NCBI GenBank assembly: GCA_016714225.1
Contig: JADJNS010000019.1
Span: 248,001 to 312,000 of the forward strand
Reading direction: 5' to 3'
From: Archangiaceae bacterium
GTDB taxonomy: Bacteria; Myxococcota; Myxococcia; Myxococcales; Myxococcaceae
Length of the DNA: 64,000 bases
The notes below the pieces were generated by a model. The model was not told the origin of the DNA. It made no database searches and was given only the letters and a program-made list of their open reading frames with translations. This document shows positions 16,805-26,251 of the stretch, in pieces. A program made the translations under genes and the position numbers. Each line of letters starts with the position of its first letter. Positions within the stretch are counted from its first letter, which is position 1.

Positions 16805-18775
16805 TCAGGGCAGCCCGGAGGCAAGAACGAAGTACACGCTGCGGGGGAGCAGGCTGTGGCCCTCGGTGCTGACCCACAGCCGCCCCGAGGCAGACAGGTG
16901 CATGCCCTCGGGCATGTAGCCCCATCGGTCGTCGCTGGCCCGCAGGGTGGTGGGGAGTGCACCGACCGCGCCGCTGAACAGCGCGCCTTCGTAGCGGGTC
17001 GAGTTGAGGAAGAACCGGGGGCCTGCGCTGACTGCGCCCTGGAGGTTGCGATTGCCGGCGTACCAGGCGCCGCTCGCCGTCACCACGCCGGTGGGGCCCG
17101 TCTTCAGTCGCGAGCTGGCGCTTTCGAGCGGCCAGCGCAGCAGGCGGCTGTAGAGGCCGAGCGCCGGGTCGTCGTCGAACTCGCCCGACACCAGGGAGTC
17201 GGGGGTGGTGCTTCGGTCGAGCGACACGAACGAGAACTTCGCCCGGCACGAGGGCGACAGCCCCGAGGGAAAGTAATACCCGCCGACCTGGGGGAGCACG
17301 TACTCATAGCCGTATGCGCACGCCTGCCCCGCGGCCACGCCGGCGCGCGTCGCGCAGGCCGCCGCCGTCGCCACCTTCGAGATGCGGGTGAGGTCGAACA
17401 CCCGCAGCCCTCGCGAGGTGTCGGCGACGTAGAGCAGCGAGCCCGACCAGGCCAGGCCGCCGCCGTGAATCGGCACCGGCTTGAAGCCTCGCGTCGGGTC
17501 GGGCTCGACCAGCAGCGCATGCCGGTAGGTGACACTCGCCGTCGAGCCGGTCACGTCGGCGAAGCTCACCCGAACGCCCTTGTCGGCGCCGTCGCTGCTG
17601 GGGTTGGGGTCGAAGGCCACGTTCGCGCTCTCGTAGTGCCACGCGACCGCGACCATTGAGCGGGCTCCGGCGACACCTTCGGCGAGCCCCTGGGGTATCC
17701 AGTACCGCGCGTCGAGGTCTCCCGACTCCCAGAAGAAGCCGCCCCCGAAGCCGGGCCAGGGCTTCGCGGGCATGGCGGTCGCCGAGCGGTTCAGCGGCAG
17801 CACGTCGAGGCCGACCTTGGGCAGGCCCAGCGCGTCGAGCATCGCGGCGTAGCGAGACCACGTGTCGGTGTCTTGCAGCGAAAACCCCGTGGCCGAAATC
17901 GCCCTGAGGCCATCGCCCTCGGCATAGCCCGCGAGCGGACCCTGTTCGGGGCAGGCGCAGCCCGCATCGAAGACGTCGGAGGGGCAGCTGGGGCTCGCGC
18001 CGGTGCACCGCTCGGCGACGTCGCACCCGCCGATCGACGGGCGGCACACCGCGCCGGCGTCGAGCAGCCGGTGCATGCACTGGCCGGCGCCGCACACGTC
18101 GACGGAGCACGCGTGGCCGTCGTCGAGACAGGGGCGGGCCTCGCAGTCCGAATCGGCGCAGTCGGCGAGCCCGTCACAGTCGTCGTCGACGCCGTCGCCG
18201 CAGCTCGACTCTCGGGGCTGGGTCGCGGCGCAGCCCGGCACGCACTGGCCGGCCGCGCACTGAAAGCCCGGGGCACAGCTCACCGCGAGGCAGCGCAGGT
18301 CGACGCAGCGGTCGTTCAGGCAGCCCGACGCCGGGCCACAGGGTCCCGCATCTCCGCACGTCGGGCCCTGGCAGGCGCCGGCGAGGCAGGGCCCTGCGTC
18401 GCATTGGACCTGGGCGCACGCGCGCTCGACGCAGGCCTCGTCGATGCAGACCTCGTCGCTGCCGCACGGCTGTGCAGCGCACGACTGCGGCACACAACTG
18501 CCGCCCGTGCAGCGCTCTCCCGTCGGGCAGCCGATGCCCACGCAGGCAGACTCGACGCACGCCCCCGCGTCGACGCAGGTCTCGTTCGCCGCGCACAGCC
18601 TCGGCCCGCACGCGCGAGCGACACAGACCCCCGACACGCAGCGCTGGTCGGCGCCACAGCCCACCCCGCCGCAGCCATCAGTCGGCTCGACGCCCGCGTC
18701 GTGGCCAGCATCGTTGATGCCGGGTGTGGCAGGGCAGGCGGTGGCGAGCAACAGCCCGAGGGCGACGACGCTCAT
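16805..18775 (-). CDS. Cys-rich lipoprotein, 656 aa
   Basis: MSVVALGLLLATAC is a lipoprotein signal peptide; the frame extends 33 codons upstream but those lack protein character. The first 250 residues contain about ten short modules of the type CGxxxxCxxxxCVxxxC (CGADQRCVSGVC, CAANETCVDAGAC, CGSDEVCIDEAC), then a SCGDGVDDDCDGLADCADSD module of the MopE/Asp-box kind. The C-terminal 400 residues are a Cys-poor globular domain with Trp/Tyr-rich repeats (GLAWSGSLLYVADTSRGLRV, PSGLSPSCRAKFSFVSLDRS), possibly a beta-propeller. The layout fits a surface-anchored sensor, adhesin or binding protein; the ligand is unknown. Confidence 0.8.
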   Translation of the reverse strand: MSVVALGLLLATACPATPGINDAGHDAGVEPTDGCGGVGCGADQRCVSGVCVARACGPRLCAANETCVDAGACVESACVGIGCPTGERCTGGSCVPQSCAAQPCGSDEVCIDEACVERACAQVQCDAGPCLAGACQGPTCGDAGPCGPASGCLNDRCVDLRCLAVSCAPGFQCAAGQCVPGCAATQPRESSCGDGVDDDCDGLADCADSDCEARPCLDDGHACSVDVCGAGQCMHRLLDAGAVCRPSIGGCDVAERCTGASPSCPSDVFDAGCACPEQGPLAGYAEGDGLRAISATGFSLQDTDTWSRYAAMLDALGLPKVGLDVLPLNRSATAMPAKPWPGFGGGFFWESGDLDARYWIPQGLAEGVAGARSMVAVAWHYESANVAFDPNPSSDGADKGVRVSFADVTGSTASVTYRHALLVEPDPTRGFKPVPIHGGGLAWSGSLLYVADTSRGLRVFDLTRISKVATAAACATRAGVAAGQACAYGYEYVLPQVGGYYFPSGLSPSCRAKFSFVSLDRSTTPDSLVSGEFDDDPALGLYSRLLRWPLESASSRLKTGPTGVVTASGAWYAGNRNLQGAVSAGPRFFLNSTRYEGALFSGAVGALPTTLRASDDRWGYMPEGMHLSASGRLWVSTEGHSLLPRSVYFVLASGLP

Positions 18776-18836
18776 CGGCGGCAGCGTCGCCGCTGCTCGG
18801 CCGATGAGAGAAGAGCGGTGACGCGCCCCGTGCAAG

Positions 18837-19403
18837 CTAGGCGCCCCACCGGGCGCGGTAGCAGGCGCGCCCATCGGAGCTGTGCGAGACCACCTCGAGG
18901 CTCGGCGTCGGCGCCCGAATCAGCTCGAGCCCGTGCTCGAGCAGGCCTTGAATGAAGCGCGGGTCTTCGGCCAGGCAGTGGTTGATGACCATCGTCACGT
19001 CGTTCGGGGCGGCCTCGGTCAGCTCGGTCTCGATGAAGTTGTTCCCGGCGCGAAAGTTCTGCGTCATTCGCCGAAAGGTGCGCAGCGGGCCGAGCAGGCG
19101 CAGCAGGGGCAGCGTGGTCTTCCCCAGCATCGTCTCGAAGTACCCGGCGATGAACCGGCGCCCTACGTCGCGCAGCGCGGTGGGGTGGTCGACGCCGGGC
19201 GCCACGTTCTCGGTCACCGTGCGCAGCACCTTCAGCCAGGTGCCCAGGGGGTAGGCCGGCAGAAACGGGTGGTCGAGGTCGACGCCGTCGGCGGCCAGCT
19301 GGCGCTTCAGCGGCGGGGTGATGCGGTCTGGGTACGCACGCACCAGCAGCGCCTCGAAGGTGGTGGCGAACAACAGTCGCTGGTCCGGGGCTGCGGCGGC
19401 CAT
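18837..19403 (-). CDS. TIGR02265 / DUF2378 family protein, 188 aa
   Basis: A full-length member of a paralogous family restricted to Myxococcus-type bacteria. It has the family pattern: DQRLLFATTFEALLVRAYP near the start, LAADGVDLDHPFLPAYPLGT, the central GRRFIAGYFETMLGKTTLPL, and a C-terminal beta-rich part ending in ACYRARWGA. Function is unknown in the family. The ATG at 19401-19403 (MAAAAPDQ) is chosen because the decayed copy at 12793-13042 has its ATG at the corresponding place. It runs co-directionally with the Cys-rich lipoprotein downstream (61-bp gap). Confidence 0.88.
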   Translation of the reverse strand: MAAAAPDQRLLFATTFEALLVRAYPDRITPPLKRQLAADGVDLDHPFLPAYPLGTWLKVLRTVTENVAPGVDHPTALRDVGRRFIAGYFETMLGKTTLPLLRLLGPLRTFRRMTQNFRAGNNFIETELTEAAPNDVTMVINHCLAEDPRFIQGLLEHGLELIRAPTPSLEVVSHSSDGRACYRARWGA

Positions 19404-19546
19404 GGCCCACCACGGTAGCACCGGGCGCCTTCGGCCCCGCAGCACCCTCAGTCGAGCAGCGAGCGCAGAGCCGTCGCCGTGGAGAGGTGCGCTCCGCGGG
19501 GTCGCGCCGACCCCTTCGCGCGATGTGACCCTGCCGCGCACCGTAG

Positions 19547-19985
19547 AAGCGGCCGCGCTTCTTCGCCGACGGCAAGCGGCTGGGCAGCGCTCCGGTCGCC
19601 GACGCCCGCGCCACGCTCGAGGTCACCCTGCCCGTCGGCGCGAGCACCCTGCGGGCGACTGACGTGCACGGCCTCGTACCCGCCGGGCACCGCGGTGCGT
19701 CGGGTCGCGCAGCCCGAGTCGGCGGCGTACCTGGTCGGCGCCTGGGTCGGCTGCGACAGCAGCTCGGGCGCGACCTGCGACGTGACGCTCACCTTCTCGG
19801 TGGTGCTGTCAGAGGGCTCGAACGCGGTGCACCTCGTCTACTACGACCTCAGCAGCCCGCAGAGCAACCGCGGCCTGGGCAGCGATGCCACCATCGGAGA
19901 GCAGTGGAGCAGCGGCGTCTCGCAGTACGGCGCGTTTCAACCGGTGCTGTCGACGGGCCTCGACATCACGCTGCCGAACCCCTGA
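19547..19985 (+). pseudogene. 5'-truncated, frameshifted gene remnant
   Basis: From about 19556 one frame reads RFFADGKRLGSAPVADARAT then LEVTLPVGASTLRATDVHG, protein-like, but it is closed upstream by a TAG at 19544 with no start codon between. Near 19670 the coding signal moves to another frame and continues as ASYPPGTAVRRVAQPES ... YLVGAWVGCDSSSGATCDV ... LVYYDLSSPQ to a stop at 19985. This looks like the C-terminal remnant of a secreted beta-sheet protein. The remaining bases between 19404 and 19547 and between 19986 and 19999 show nothing. Confidence 0.5.
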
Positions 19986-19999
19986 GGCCCAGCTCAAGG

Positions 20000-22411
20000 C
20001 TACGGCACCACCAGCGCGTCGACCACCACCACCGGGTCCGGAGGCAGCAGCACCTCGTTCATGTCGCCGCGTACCGAGACGCGGTAGGTGCCGCTCACCA
20101 CCACGCCCTGAAAGGTGAGCTGCGCGGCGCTGCCGCACTGCAGCGGCAGGCGCTGGTGGTCGACCCCGTTCGTGTTCTCGAACACCACCTCGCCGCACGT
20201 CGCGCTGCTCTGCAGCACCAGCGGCGACGTTCCATTCGACAACACGCGGCCCGACACCCGCGCCATCGGAGGCGTCATCACGTCGAGCACGGTGCTGGGC
20301 GCCGCTGAGGCAATCACCAGTGACGGGGCCACCAGCTTGGCGGTGTTCGGCAGCGACGAGCTGAGCTGGTCGCCGAGCACCGAGACGCTGTACGTGCCGC
20401 GCGTCAGCCGCAGGTTGCTCACCGTGAACCCCCCCGAGCTGGCGCAGCTGAAGCCGGGCTGCCAGGCGGTGTCGGTCATGCCGGCCGGCGTGATGAGCAG
20501 CCGGCCGCAGTTCGAGCCTTGCGGCGGGAACACCACCGGCGCCGCGCCGTTGTGCCGCACCTGAAACGAAGCGAGCGCCAGGCCCGGAGTCGTCACCCCG
20601 AGGTTGAGCTGCACCACCGCGGTCGAGGCGGGGATGGTGAAGTTGCCCGCCGGCCAGGTGCCGGGCGGCAGCGTGCCGTCGCCGACCCCGTCGACGTCGA
20701 CGCGGTAGCTGCCCGGGGTCACCCGCGAGACGGTGGTGCCGTACATCGGGCACCCGAACGAGTAGCTCGAGCCGTCGGTGAGCGAGGTGAACCGCACGAA
20801 GTAGCACTCGCTGCCCAGCGACGCGCCGTTGTGCTTGAGCGTGGTGCCGATCGGCGTGGTGCTGAGCGTCGCGTCGAGGTTCAAGGTGGTGCTCGCGGTC
20901 AGGCTGCGCGAGGGAAACACCACCACCCGAATCGGCGCCACCGAGTCGGTGACCTCGACCAGCACCGACACGTCGTAGGTGCCGGGCAGCGCGTTGACGG
21001 TGTAGTTGGCGCCGCTCGCCAAGATGCGCAGCACCTGGCCGCCCGTCGTGGTGCTCTTCAGCTCGACGCCCACCCGCTTGTAGCCGGTGAAGAGGCTGGG
21101 CGCCTTGGTGTTGAGGGTGATGGCGCCGCTGAGCGTGAGGCCCTTGGTGTCGAGGGTGAGCGGCCCCATGCCGGCGGCGATGGTGTAGGTGCCGGGCAGG
21201 GTCTGGCTCGTCAGGTCTCCGCCCAGCGAGGTCTCTTGCAGCTTGATGGTGGTGGGGCCGGGGGCGAGGTCGACCTCGAAGGTGAAGTCGCCGGTGCTCT
21301 GGCAGCTCACCCGCGCCACGGTCTCTTTCGGGTCACCCTGGTGCAGGAACCTCAAGAAGCCGCAGGTGGGAGGCGTGGCGAGGGCAGGCCTCGCTCCGTT
21401 GCGGAGCACCTTGCCGGTGACGTGCACCATCGCGGGGCCGGTGAAGGCCAGCACCATGTTCAGCCGCGAGGTCGAGAAGTCGACGGCGCTGAGCCGAAAC
21501 GGCAGCTGCGGCACGCGGAGCGACGAGCCGCTGCTCAGCTCGACGTCGTAGACCCCGGCCACCACCCGGCCCGAGAAGCTGACGTTGCCGGCCGCGTTGC
21601 ACTCCACCGGCAGCGACGCGCTGAACTTCCGGTCGGCGCGGGTCAGCTTCAAGGTCGCGCAGGCGGTCGAGGGCACCTCGCTGATGGGAGCCGCCCCGTT
21701 GTACTGCACCGTGCCGCCCACCGAGATGACGTTCGGGCTCAGCACGTCGAGGGTGAGGTTCTCGGCGTTGCCGCCGCGGCACGCGCCGCTGCTGCACGAG
21801 TAGCCGGCCGGGCACACGCAGGGGCCCGCGCTGCCGCCGCTCGACCCGCCGGTGCCGCTGCCGCCGCCGCTCGAGGTGCCGCCACCGGTGCCGCTGCCTC
21901 CGCCGGTGCCGCCGGTCGGTATGCCGCAGACGTTCGGCACCCCGCTGCCGCCGCACGTCGTGCCGGCGCCGCAGGTGCCACAGTCGATGGTGCTGCTGCA
22001 CCCGTCCGAGATGACGCCGCAGCTCTTGCCGAGCGCCGCGCAGGTGGTGCTGGTGCAGCTGCCATCGCCGCACACGTTCGCGACTCCGCCGCCGCCGCAG
22101 ACCTTGCCGCCGGTGCACGAGCCGCACGCCAGCACGCCTCCACAGCCGTCGGGCACCTGGCCGCAGGTCGCGCCCAGCGCCGCGCAGGTGGTGGGGGTGC
22201 ACGCTGCGGTACAGTGGCTGCTCACGCACTGCGCGCCGCCGCCGCAGGCGGTGCAGGCGACGCCGCCCTCGCCGCACGCGCTGACGGTGAGCCCGGTCTC
22301 GCACACGCCGGCCGCGGTGCAGCACCCGCCACACGTCGCCGCCGAGCACACGTCGCTGGAACCCGAGCAGCCGGCGAGACAAATGACCCACAACATGGCG
22401 AGCAGTCGCAT
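20000..22411 (-). CDS. large lipoprotein with Cys-rich modules and beta-domain repeats
   Basis: An 803-aa protein starting MRLLAMLWVICLAGC, a clear lipobox. Residues 20-150 hold two long Cys modules of the type TTCAALGxxCGxxxDGCxxxxxCGxC, frequent in myxobacterial surface proteins. A Gly/Thr/Ser linker (GTGGGSGTGGGTSSGGG) and a further Cys motif (CVCPAGYSCSSGACRGG) follow. The rest consists of about seven repeats of 75-100 residues with the pattern VxGxVxxNGxxP ... CGxxxFxxxGxxF ... GxYxVxxxG, each with one Cys pair, likely beta-sandwiches. The ATG at 22409-22411 is preferred over upstream in-frame starts. It is divergent from the beta-helix gene (83-bp gap, shared promoter region). Confidence 0.82.
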   Translation of the reverse strand: MRLLAMLWVICLAGCSGSSDVCSAATCGGCCTAAGVCETGLTVSACGEGGVACTACGGGAQCVSSHCTAACTPTTCAALGATCGQVPDGCGGVLACGSCTGGKVCGGGGVANVCGDGSCTSTTCAALGKSCGVISDGCSSTIDCGTCGAGTTCGGSGVPNVCGIPTGGTGGGSGTGGGTSSGGGSGTGGSSGGSAGPCVCPAGYSCSSGACRGGNAENLTLDVLSPNVISVGGTVQYNGAAPISEVPSTACATLKLTRADRKFSASLPVECNAAGNVSFSGRVVAGVYDVELSSGSSLRVPQLPFRLSAVDFSTSRLNMVLAFTGPAMVHVTGKVLRNGARPALATPPTCGFLRFLHQGDPKETVARVSCQSTGDFTFEVDLAPGPTTIKLQETSLGGDLTSQTLPGTYTIAAGMGPLTLDTKGLTLSGAITLNTKAPSLFTGYKRVGVELKSTTTGGQVLRILASGANYTVNALPGTYDVSVLVEVTDSVAPIRVVVFPSRSLTASTTLNLDATLSTTPIGTTLKHNGASLGSECYFVRFTSLTDGSSYSFGCPMYGTTVSRVTPGSYRVDVDGVGDGTLPPGTWPAGNFTIPASTAVVQLNLGVTTPGLALASFQVRHNGAAPVVFPPQGSNCGRLLITPAGMTDTAWQPGFSCASSGGFTVSNLRLTRGTYSVSVLGDQLSSSLPNTAKLVAPSLVIASAAPSTVLDVMTPPMARVSGRVLSNGTSPLVLQSSATCGEVVFENTNGVDHQRLPLQCGSAAQLTFQGVVVSGTYRVSVRGDMNEVLLPPDPVVVVDALVVP

Positions 22412-22494
22412 GGGGCGCAGACCCGCGAGCAGGCGCCGCTGTGCAAGACGCAAAGAAGCTTGGCGCATGCGACATTTGGCGTACCGTCGCGCCC

Positions 22495-23817
22495 ATGAAA
22501 AACGCTTTCGCCCTGGGTCTGCTGTTGCTGCCGCTGGTGGTGCGCGCCGAGGTCTACAAGCTGTACGTCGCCGAGCGCGACAGCGCCGCGCACAAGGCCG
22601 CCGAGCCGCTCGCCGACGGCAAGACCTCGTTCTGGTTTCCCAAGCTGACCCGCGGCCTCGAGAAGGCGGTCGAGCTGCTCAACGGCACCGACCATCAGGT
22701 GCAGGTGCTGGTGGCGCAGGGCCAGCACGCCGGGCTGTGGGCGCTGCCGAACGGGCTGCCGGGAGGCAAGGCGAAGCTGCTGCTGCTGGGCGGGCACTGC
22801 CCCGACTGGAAGAAGCGCGACCCGTTCGGCTGCCCCACCGAGCTGTTGGGCGGCGACGCGCGGCCCCAGGCGGTGCTCGGCTTCGGGGGCAACAAGACCC
22901 AGCTCTCAGAGCTGGTCATCAGCGGCTTCGTCTTCGACAGCGCCCAGTCGAACAAGTACGACGCGCGCACCAACAGCCTGCTCAAGGGCAGCTCGCGCAC
23001 CCTGCCGCTGCTCGCGCTCAGCCAGGTGGTGGTCGGGCACCTGGTCATCGCCGACAACGTCTTCCTCAACAGCGCGCACCGCGCGTTCGAGCTGTACCAC
23101 TCGGCCGCGTCGAACGAGACCACGGTCGACATCGACAACAACTTCTTCCTCAACAACGTCATCCCGCTGAAGTTCGAGCCGGCCGGCTACAAGGGCTTCA
23201 AGACCAAGACCGTCAACTTCACCCACAACTCGGTCATCTTGAACTGGCCCTTCAACCCCGACGCGACCTCGTCGAACGTCGGCGCGCTCGAGCTGTACCA
23301 CAAGGACTGCTGCGGCGAGCTCAACCTCGAAGACAACCTGTTCGCCTACAACCCCGGTGGGGCGATGCAGCACGACTGGCCGGTGAACCGCATGGGCAAG
23401 CTCGCGCTGAAGAACAACCTCTTCTTCATGAACGCCACCCTGTTCGGCGACGGGCGCCCCGAGGCGGGAGTGTTCGTCGGCAAGTTCGGGCCCAACCCCA
23501 AGCACATCGTGGTGCCGCTCGCGGCGCACATGGAAGACGACTACCCGTATGCGTTCTCTGGCAACGTGTCGTTCGACCCGAAGGTGCCGGTGGCGCTGGT
23601 CGACCTGCAGGCTGCCGACTCTTCGGCGGTGAGCGCCAAGAAGACGCTGATGAACGACGTGCGCGGGCTGTTCGGCCAGAACAAAGAGGGCGGCACGGTG
23701 GCGATCAAGAACTTCGCGCCGCGCATGGGGCTCGACCTCGAGCACCTCCCCTTCCCGGCCGAGGCCAAGGCGGCGGCCTTCGGGGTCCAGCGCACCCGGG
23801 CCTGGGCAGCGCGATAA
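22495..23817 (+). CDS. secreted right-handed beta-helix protein
   Basis: A 440-aa protein with signal peptide MKNAFALGLLLLPLVVRAEV. The central region (about 150-330) shows repeated Asn-rich coils: LVIADNVFLNSAHRAFELYH, VDIDNNFFLNN, VNFTHNSVILNW, LNLEDNLFAYNPGG, LALKNNLFFMN. This spacing of NxF/NxV turns is typical of pectate-lyase-like parallel beta-helices. No catalytic residues for a lyase can be assigned. The ATG at 22495 is followed directly by the signal peptide. It could be a carbohydrate-binding or degrading enzyme; the substrate is not inferable. Confidence 0.78.
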   Translation: MKNAFALGLLLLPLVVRAEVYKLYVAERDSAAHKAAEPLADGKTSFWFPKLTRGLEKAVELLNGTDHQVQVLVAQGQHAGLWALPNGLPGGKAKLLLLGGHCPDWKKRDPFGCPTELLGGDARPQAVLGFGGNKTQLSELVISGFVFDSAQSNKYDARTNSLLKGSSRTLPLLALSQVVVGHLVIADNVFLNSAHRAFELYHSAASNETTVDIDNNFFLNNVIPLKFEPAGYKGFKTKTVNFTHNSVILNWPFNPDATSSNVGALELYHKDCCGELNLEDNLFAYNPGGAMQHDWPVNRMGKLALKNNLFFMNATLFGDGRPEAGVFVGKFGPNPKHIVVPLAAHMEDDYPYAFSGNVSFDPKVPVALVDLQAADSSAVSAKKTLMNDVRGLFGQNKEGGTVAIKNFAPRMGLDLEHLPFPAEAKAAAFGVQRTRAWAAR

Positions 23818-23901
23818 CCCGGCGGAGCTTCGAGGGTCTGCCTGCCGGGGCGGGCGCCGCGGTACTTGTTCCTAACGTGCTTTGAGGTACGGAGGCTTGC
23901 G

Positions 23902-24528
23902 ATGGCGGGTGTGGCAATCGTCGGTGCGAGCGGGCTGCTGGGCGAGAAGCTGATCGCCCGGGCGCTCGAGCGCGGTCACCGGGTCAGCGCGCTGGTGCGC
24001 GACGCCACGCGGGTGAAGCGCCAGGCCGAGCAGCTGACCGTCTTTCAGATCGACACCGAGACCGGCAGCGGGCTCGAGGCGGGGCTCGAGCGGTGCCAGT
24101 TCGTCATCTGCGCGGTGGGTGGCGAGGTCGGCCGGTGCGTCACGCAGCTGGTCGGCGAGCTGCGCAAGCGCAAGAAGGGCATCGAGCGGCTGGTGCTGCT
24201 CTCGCGGCTGGGGGTGGCCGAGAGCCGGCCGCAGAGCGCGCTGGCGTCGGGGCCGCTGCAGGCACTGCTGCCGGTGCTGCGCCCGGCCATCTTCCGCGAC
24301 ATCGGCGAGGCCGAGGGCGTGCTGCGCACCTCGCAGCTGCCGTACTGCATCTTCCGAGCGACCCGGCTGACCGACGACCCGGTGGTCGGCACCGTGGTCG
24401 CGGTGCCCTCGGCCCACGCTCCCCCGCACCGCGTGTCGCGCAAGGGCCTGGCCCACTTCATCGTCGACTCACTCGAGCAGAGCGAGTGGGTCGGTCGCGA
24501 AGTGACGGTCGGAGCCGCCGCCCGCTGA
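23902..24528 (+). CDS. NAD(P)-binding SDR/NmrA-like protein
   Basis: A 208-aa Rossmann-fold protein. The N-terminus VAIVGASGLLGEKLIARALE holds the GxxGxxG dinucleotide motif at residues 8-14, followed by VSALVRDATRVKR, where the Arg suggests NADP preference. The remaining segments (FVICAVGGEVGRC, LVLLSRLGVAES, CIFRATRLTDDPV) follow the atypical SDR / NAD(P)H-binding pattern. A GGAGG Shine-Dalgarno at 23891-23895 sits 6 bases before ATG 23902, ruling out a longer frame beginning at 23866. It is single-domain; the substrate is unknown. Confidence 0.87.
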   Translation: MAGVAIVGASGLLGEKLIARALERGHRVSALVRDATRVKRQAEQLTVFQIDTETGSGLEAGLERCQFVICAVGGEVGRCVTQLVGELRKRKKGIERLVLLSRLGVAESRPQSALASGPLQALLPVLRPAIFRDIGEAEGVLRTSQLPYCIFRATRLTDDPVVGTVVAVPSAHAPPHRVSRKGLAHFIVDSLEQSEWVGREVTVGAAAR

Positions 24529-24532
24529 AGGG

Positions 24533-25177
24533 TCAGCGTGAGGCTCGCTTCGCGTCAGCCGCAGCGAAGTGGGCCAGCTGATCGGCGTAGGCCTTCTTGA
24601 ATGCGGGACGCTCGGTCGCGCGCGCGACGAACGCCTCGGTGGCGGGCCGATGACCGAACGCGCGCACGTCTCTCACCCGCAGCACGTCGGCCATCAGCAG
24701 GTCGGCGACGGTGAAGCGGCCTGCCACCAGCCATTCACGCTCGGTGAGCACCTGCTCGAGGTGGGCGAGGCGCGAGCTCACCCAGCCGGTCAGGCCGTTG
24801 TCGGCGCCCTGGCCCGACACCTTGAGAAACCACCACGGCACGGTGACCATCTCGATCGAGTTGAGGGCCGAGATGACCCACTGCAGCGTGTGCGCTTCTC
24901 CCGCGGGGTCGCGCGGCATCAGCTTCTCGCTCTTCTTGGCGAGGTGCAGCACGCACGCGCCGCTCTCGAAGATTTCGAGGTCGCCGTCGTTGAGAAAGGG
25001 GACCTGCCCGTAGGGCTGGCGGTCGAGGTGGTTGGTGTGAATGCCTTCGAACGGAACGGTTCGCACCGTGTACGCGAGCCCCGCTTCTTCGCACGCCCAG
25101 CGCAGCCTCAGGTCGCGCACGAAGCCGCGCGGGCCTTTCGGCACCCAGTCGGCCGTCCAGAGGGTGAGCTCTCCCAT
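24533..25177 (-). CDS. glutathione S-transferase family protein
   Basis: A 214-aa cytoplasmic protein with the two-domain GST layout. The N-terminal thioredoxin-like half contains RLRWACEEAGLAYTVRTVPF, the cis-Pro segment YGQVPFLNDGDLEIFESGAC (glutathione-binding ES motif) and ends near residue 80. The helical C-terminal half includes the N-capping motif VAGRFTVADLLMADVLRVRD. It presumably conjugates or reduces small molecules with glutathione. The ATG at 25175-25177 (MGELTLW) starts the fold; a longer frame to 25204 is less likely. Its stop is tail-to-tail with the SDR gene (4-bp gap). Confidence 0.9.
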   Translation of the reverse strand: MGELTLWTADWVPKGPRGFVRDLRLRWACEEAGLAYTVRTVPFEGIHTNHLDRQPYGQVPFLNDGDLEIFESGACVLHLAKKSEKLMPRDPAGEAHTLQWVISALNSIEMVTVPWWFLKVSGQGADNGLTGWVSSRLAHLEQVLTEREWLVAGRFTVADLLMADVLRVRDVRAFGHRPATEAFVARATERPAFKKAYADQLAHFAAADAKRASR

Positions 25178-25200
25178 GGTCGTCTCTTTACGCCAACGAG

Positions 25201-26166
25201 TCACCGAGCGGCGATCGCATACAACGCCGAGTGCACGCCCTCGACGACCTTGGCCATGCGCCGGTAGTCGAGGGTGCCCGGCAGATCCGACGGCTGGTGG
25301 TAGTTCGGATTTCGATTCGGAGCGGTGTCGGTCACCATCACCGCGGGCCAGCCGTGCGCCCAGTAGCTGCGGTGGTCCGACCAGTCGACGCCCGGCACGA
25401 ACGACGCGATGTTGGCAGAGGCCACCGGCAAGTCGTTGGCACCGCGCATCGCCCGCTTCATCGAGCGCGTCAGCCCGATCTGCCCGAGGTCACCGACCAC
25501 GACGATGTGGTTGCCGGTCGTCGGATAGAGCAACCCCATGGCGGGAACAGGGAAGTGCTGAGAGCCCTCGGCGTCGGAGAAGTACCCGATGGTCTCGAGC
25601 GAAATCGCCGCCCGCACGTCGACGCCCGCCGCCGCGAGTGCGTCGGCGTGGTGCACGCTGCCCATGTCGGCGGTCGCGAAGTACGGAGGCTCCTCGAGAG
25701 ACCAGAAGACCAGCTCGACGCTGAACGGTGGCGGGTGCTCGCCGAACAGCCGAGCCAGCTCGAGCACGGCTGCGACGCCGCTCGCGTTGTCGTCGGCTCC
25801 CGGCAGACTGAACGCAGTGTCGTAGTGAGCACCGACGACGATGCGTGGCCCCACTCGGGGGCCGAAAATTGCCGACACGTTGCGATACGTCTTCTTTCCC
25901 CGCGACCACGTCTGCTCGGTCGGCGCCGGTAACTGTCCCGAGAGCCACGCCGCAGCGCGATCGAGGTTCTCGACATCGCTGCAGCCGCGAGGGTGCAGCT
26001 CGACGGCGAGCTTGTTCACGCTTGCCTCGAGACGCATCGGGTCGGCCTTCACGGCAGGTCCGGCGCTCTCGGAGGAGAAGACCGGCTGCACCGTGAGCCA
26101 GCTGAATCCAACGAGGGCCAGTAGAACGCATACGACGACCGCGAGACCGATGCGCTTGAGACTCAC
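25201..26166 (-). CDS. M28-family zinc aminopeptidase
   Basis: A 321-aa protein with an N-terminal hydrophobic segment (residues 6-24) that is a signal peptide or membrane anchor. The M28 metal ligands are visible: VVGAHYDT (His114), GADDNASG (Asp125), the catalytic EE pair in WSLEEPPYF (158-159), LETIGYF (Glu191) and the final His in NPNYHQPSD. It should remove N-terminal residues from peptides in the periplasm or outside the cell. The C-terminal DWSDHRSYWAHGWPAVMVTD is also typical. Upstream of the GST gene on the same strand, with 23 bp between. Confidence 0.92.
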   Translation of the reverse strand: MSLKRIGLAVVVCVLLALVGFSWLTVQPVFSSESAGPAVKADPMRLEASVNKLAVELHPRGCSDVENLDRAAAWLSGQLPAPTEQTWSRGKKTYRNVSAIFGPRVGPRIVVGAHYDTAFSLPGADDNASGVAAVLELARLFGEHPPPFSVELVFWSLEEPPYFATADMGSVHHADALAAAGVDVRAAISLETIGYFSDAEGSQHFPVPAMGLLYPTTGNHIVVVGDLGQIGLTRSMKRAMRGANDLPVASANIASFVPGVDWSDHRSYWAHGWPAVMVTDTAPNRNPNYHQPSDLPGTLDYRRMAKVVEGVHSALYAIAAR

Positions 26167-26251
26167 GCCGCTGGTCCGAGAAGAGGCAGCACTCGCGGCA
26201 GGACACTACCCCGTCGCTCTCTCCTCCAATACCGAGCAGGGCCAGGCGCGA

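Noticed and set aside
20519..22498. 660-codon plus-strand open frame opposite the large lipoprotein.
   Set aside because: Arg/Ala/Gly/His-biased shadow; the minus strand has lipobox and Cys modules.
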